Source of the DNA: JASBZA01 sp964345295
Lineage (GTDB): Bacteria; Bacillota; Clostridia; Saccharofermentanales; Fastidiosipilaceae
Reading direction: 5' to 3'
DNA length: 64,000 nucleotides
Assembly: GCA_964345295.1 (NCBI GenBank)
Contig: CAYFQG010000001.1
Span: forward strand, 80,529-144,528
The position numbers and the translations under genes are program-made. Each line of letters opens with the position of its first letter. The stretch's first letter is position 1. This document shows, piece after piece, positions 63,449-64,000 of the stretch. The notes below the pieces were generated by a model. The model was given only the letters and a program-made list of their open reading frames with translations, searched no databases and had not been told where the DNA came from.

Positions 63449-64000
63449 ATGGATTTAAAACAGCCTTTACCATATGAGAAACAAATACAAAAATTATTAG
63501 AACATGGGTTAATCATTAATAATCATGCGTTTGCAGAAGAAATACTGTCCCAAGTTAATTACTATAGGTTAACAGGATACGGTGTCCAGTTTAGAAAAAA
63601 ACCAAACGCTAGTGATTTTCTTCCGGGAACAGATATTAAAACCTTGTACTCAATCTATTTATTCGATCAAGAAATGAGAGGTCTGCTTTTAACATATTTA
63701 GATAGTATTGAAGCACTATTTAGGACAAGAATTTCCTATTACGCTTCGCTAAATCTGTGTAATACACCACCCTATAACCAGCACTATGATCCTAGCAATT
63801 ATTTTAATAAATCTACATTTAATAGCATAATGAAAGCGCTGGAAAGAGAGCATAATTACAATTGCGATACATTAATAATCAAACATCATGACCAAAATTA
63901 TTCTGGTCAAATGCCTCTTTGGGTAGGGGTTAATATAATGTCATTTAGTAATTTATCAAAATATTATACTTGTCTTCCCAGAGACGAAAAGTCAAGGACT
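63449..64000 (+). CDS. Abi_2/AbiF-family abortive infection protein, N-terminal 184 residues (runs off the window)
   Basis: Abi_2 domain protein of the AbiD/AbiF type. Signature NYYRLTGYGVQF lies at residues 37-48, IYLFDQEMRGLLL at 69-81, and the helix SIEALFRTRISYY at 86-98. In many relatives the last residues read RTRISYH, forming an Rx(4-6)H HEPN ribonuclease motif; here His is Tyr98. The second half of the domain and a possible second HEPN motif lie beyond the window. The gene is AT-rich compared with its neighbours, a sign of transfer. The ATG at 63449 has only a weak AAAG upstream, in keeping with tight control by the RNA. Confidence 0.85.
   Translation, partial: MDLKQPLPYEKQIQKLLEHGLIINNHAFAEEILSQVNYYRLTGYGVQFRKKPNASDFLPGTDIKTLYSIYLFDQEMRGLLLTYLDSIEALFRTRISYYASLNLCNTPPYNQHYDPSNYFNKSTFNSIMKALEREHNYNCDTLIIKHHDQNYSGQMPLWVGVNIMSFSNLSKYYTCLPRDEKSRT

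Noticed and set aside
1..64000. CRISPR arrays, tRNA or rRNA genes, insertion sequences
   Set aside because: No regularly spaced repeats, no tRNA-like cloverleaf with TTCGA-type loop, no rRNA stretch and no transposase reading frame were seen on either strand.

Overview
The window is ordinary low-GC Firmicutes core chromosome, most likely an uncultured member of the class Clostridia. The evidence is gene order: rpsF-ssb-rpsR-rplI-dnaB-tilS, rho next to rpmE-prmC-prfA-sua5, recJ-rel, pta-ackA beside tmcAL, and a lone B12-dependent ribonucleotide reductase. Shine-Dalgarno sites are strong and several genes start with GTG or TTG. Three runs of N (100, 10 and 10 bases) show a draft scaffold, probably a metagenome bin. 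I see no rRNA, tRNA, insertion sequence or CRISPR array.

Layout. 1-3726 (minus): the S6/SSB/S18/L9/DnaB/TilS operon with its own promoter and a leader hairpin. 3758-7190 (minus): L31, the release-factor methylase PrmC, RF1 and the Sua5 tRNA-modification enzyme, from a near-consensus promoter. 7196-14171: rho, a TraX-like membrane protein (plus), oligopeptidase F and RNase J (plus). 14279-17413: NrdJ, with an NrdR-box-like palindrome upstream. 17626-26238 (minus): a tight six-gene run YigZ, NYN/OST-HTH protein, DUF368, MalQ, RecJ, Rel. The 100-N gap at the start of rel is an assembly artefact flanked by an exact 55-base duplication. 26358-29204 (plus): an ABC exporter and a glycosyltransferase. 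29201-34197 (minus): SmpB, TsaD, dUTPase, a U32 peptidase-like protein and an amidohydrolase that has lost its middle. 34322-35503: a PatB-type C-S lyase. 35513-43714 (minus): a GTP-PEPCK-like protein with altered active-site positions, RsmA, two radical-SAM-associated proteins, Pgi and a B12-binding radical SAM protein. 43847-45787: an ABC-F protein. 45790-56437 (minus): a long run of ten genes that carries a gliding-type (GldA/F/G-like) ABC export system, DUF4340 and DUF5711-like envelope proteins, a CYTH protein, a flavoprotein, LysA and a lipoprotein cyclophilin. 56644-62020: AckA, Pta, a DUF3052-like protein, TmcAL and TyrS. 62113-63064: pyroglutamyl peptidase and S20.

After rpsT the sequence turns AT-rich and a different kind of locus begins. 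A sigma-70 promoter (63322-63351), a roughly 78-nt structured non-coding RNA ending in a strong terminator (to 63435), and then an Abi_2/AbiF-family gene that runs off the window. This matches the arrangement of AbiF-type RNA-gated HEPN abortive-infection loci and is the most interesting element here.

Other points worth attention are the core-deleted amidohydrolase, the altered PEPCK-like active site, candidate autoregulatory leaders for L31 and S6, and an over-represented palindrome TTGGCCAA (22 copies by eye).
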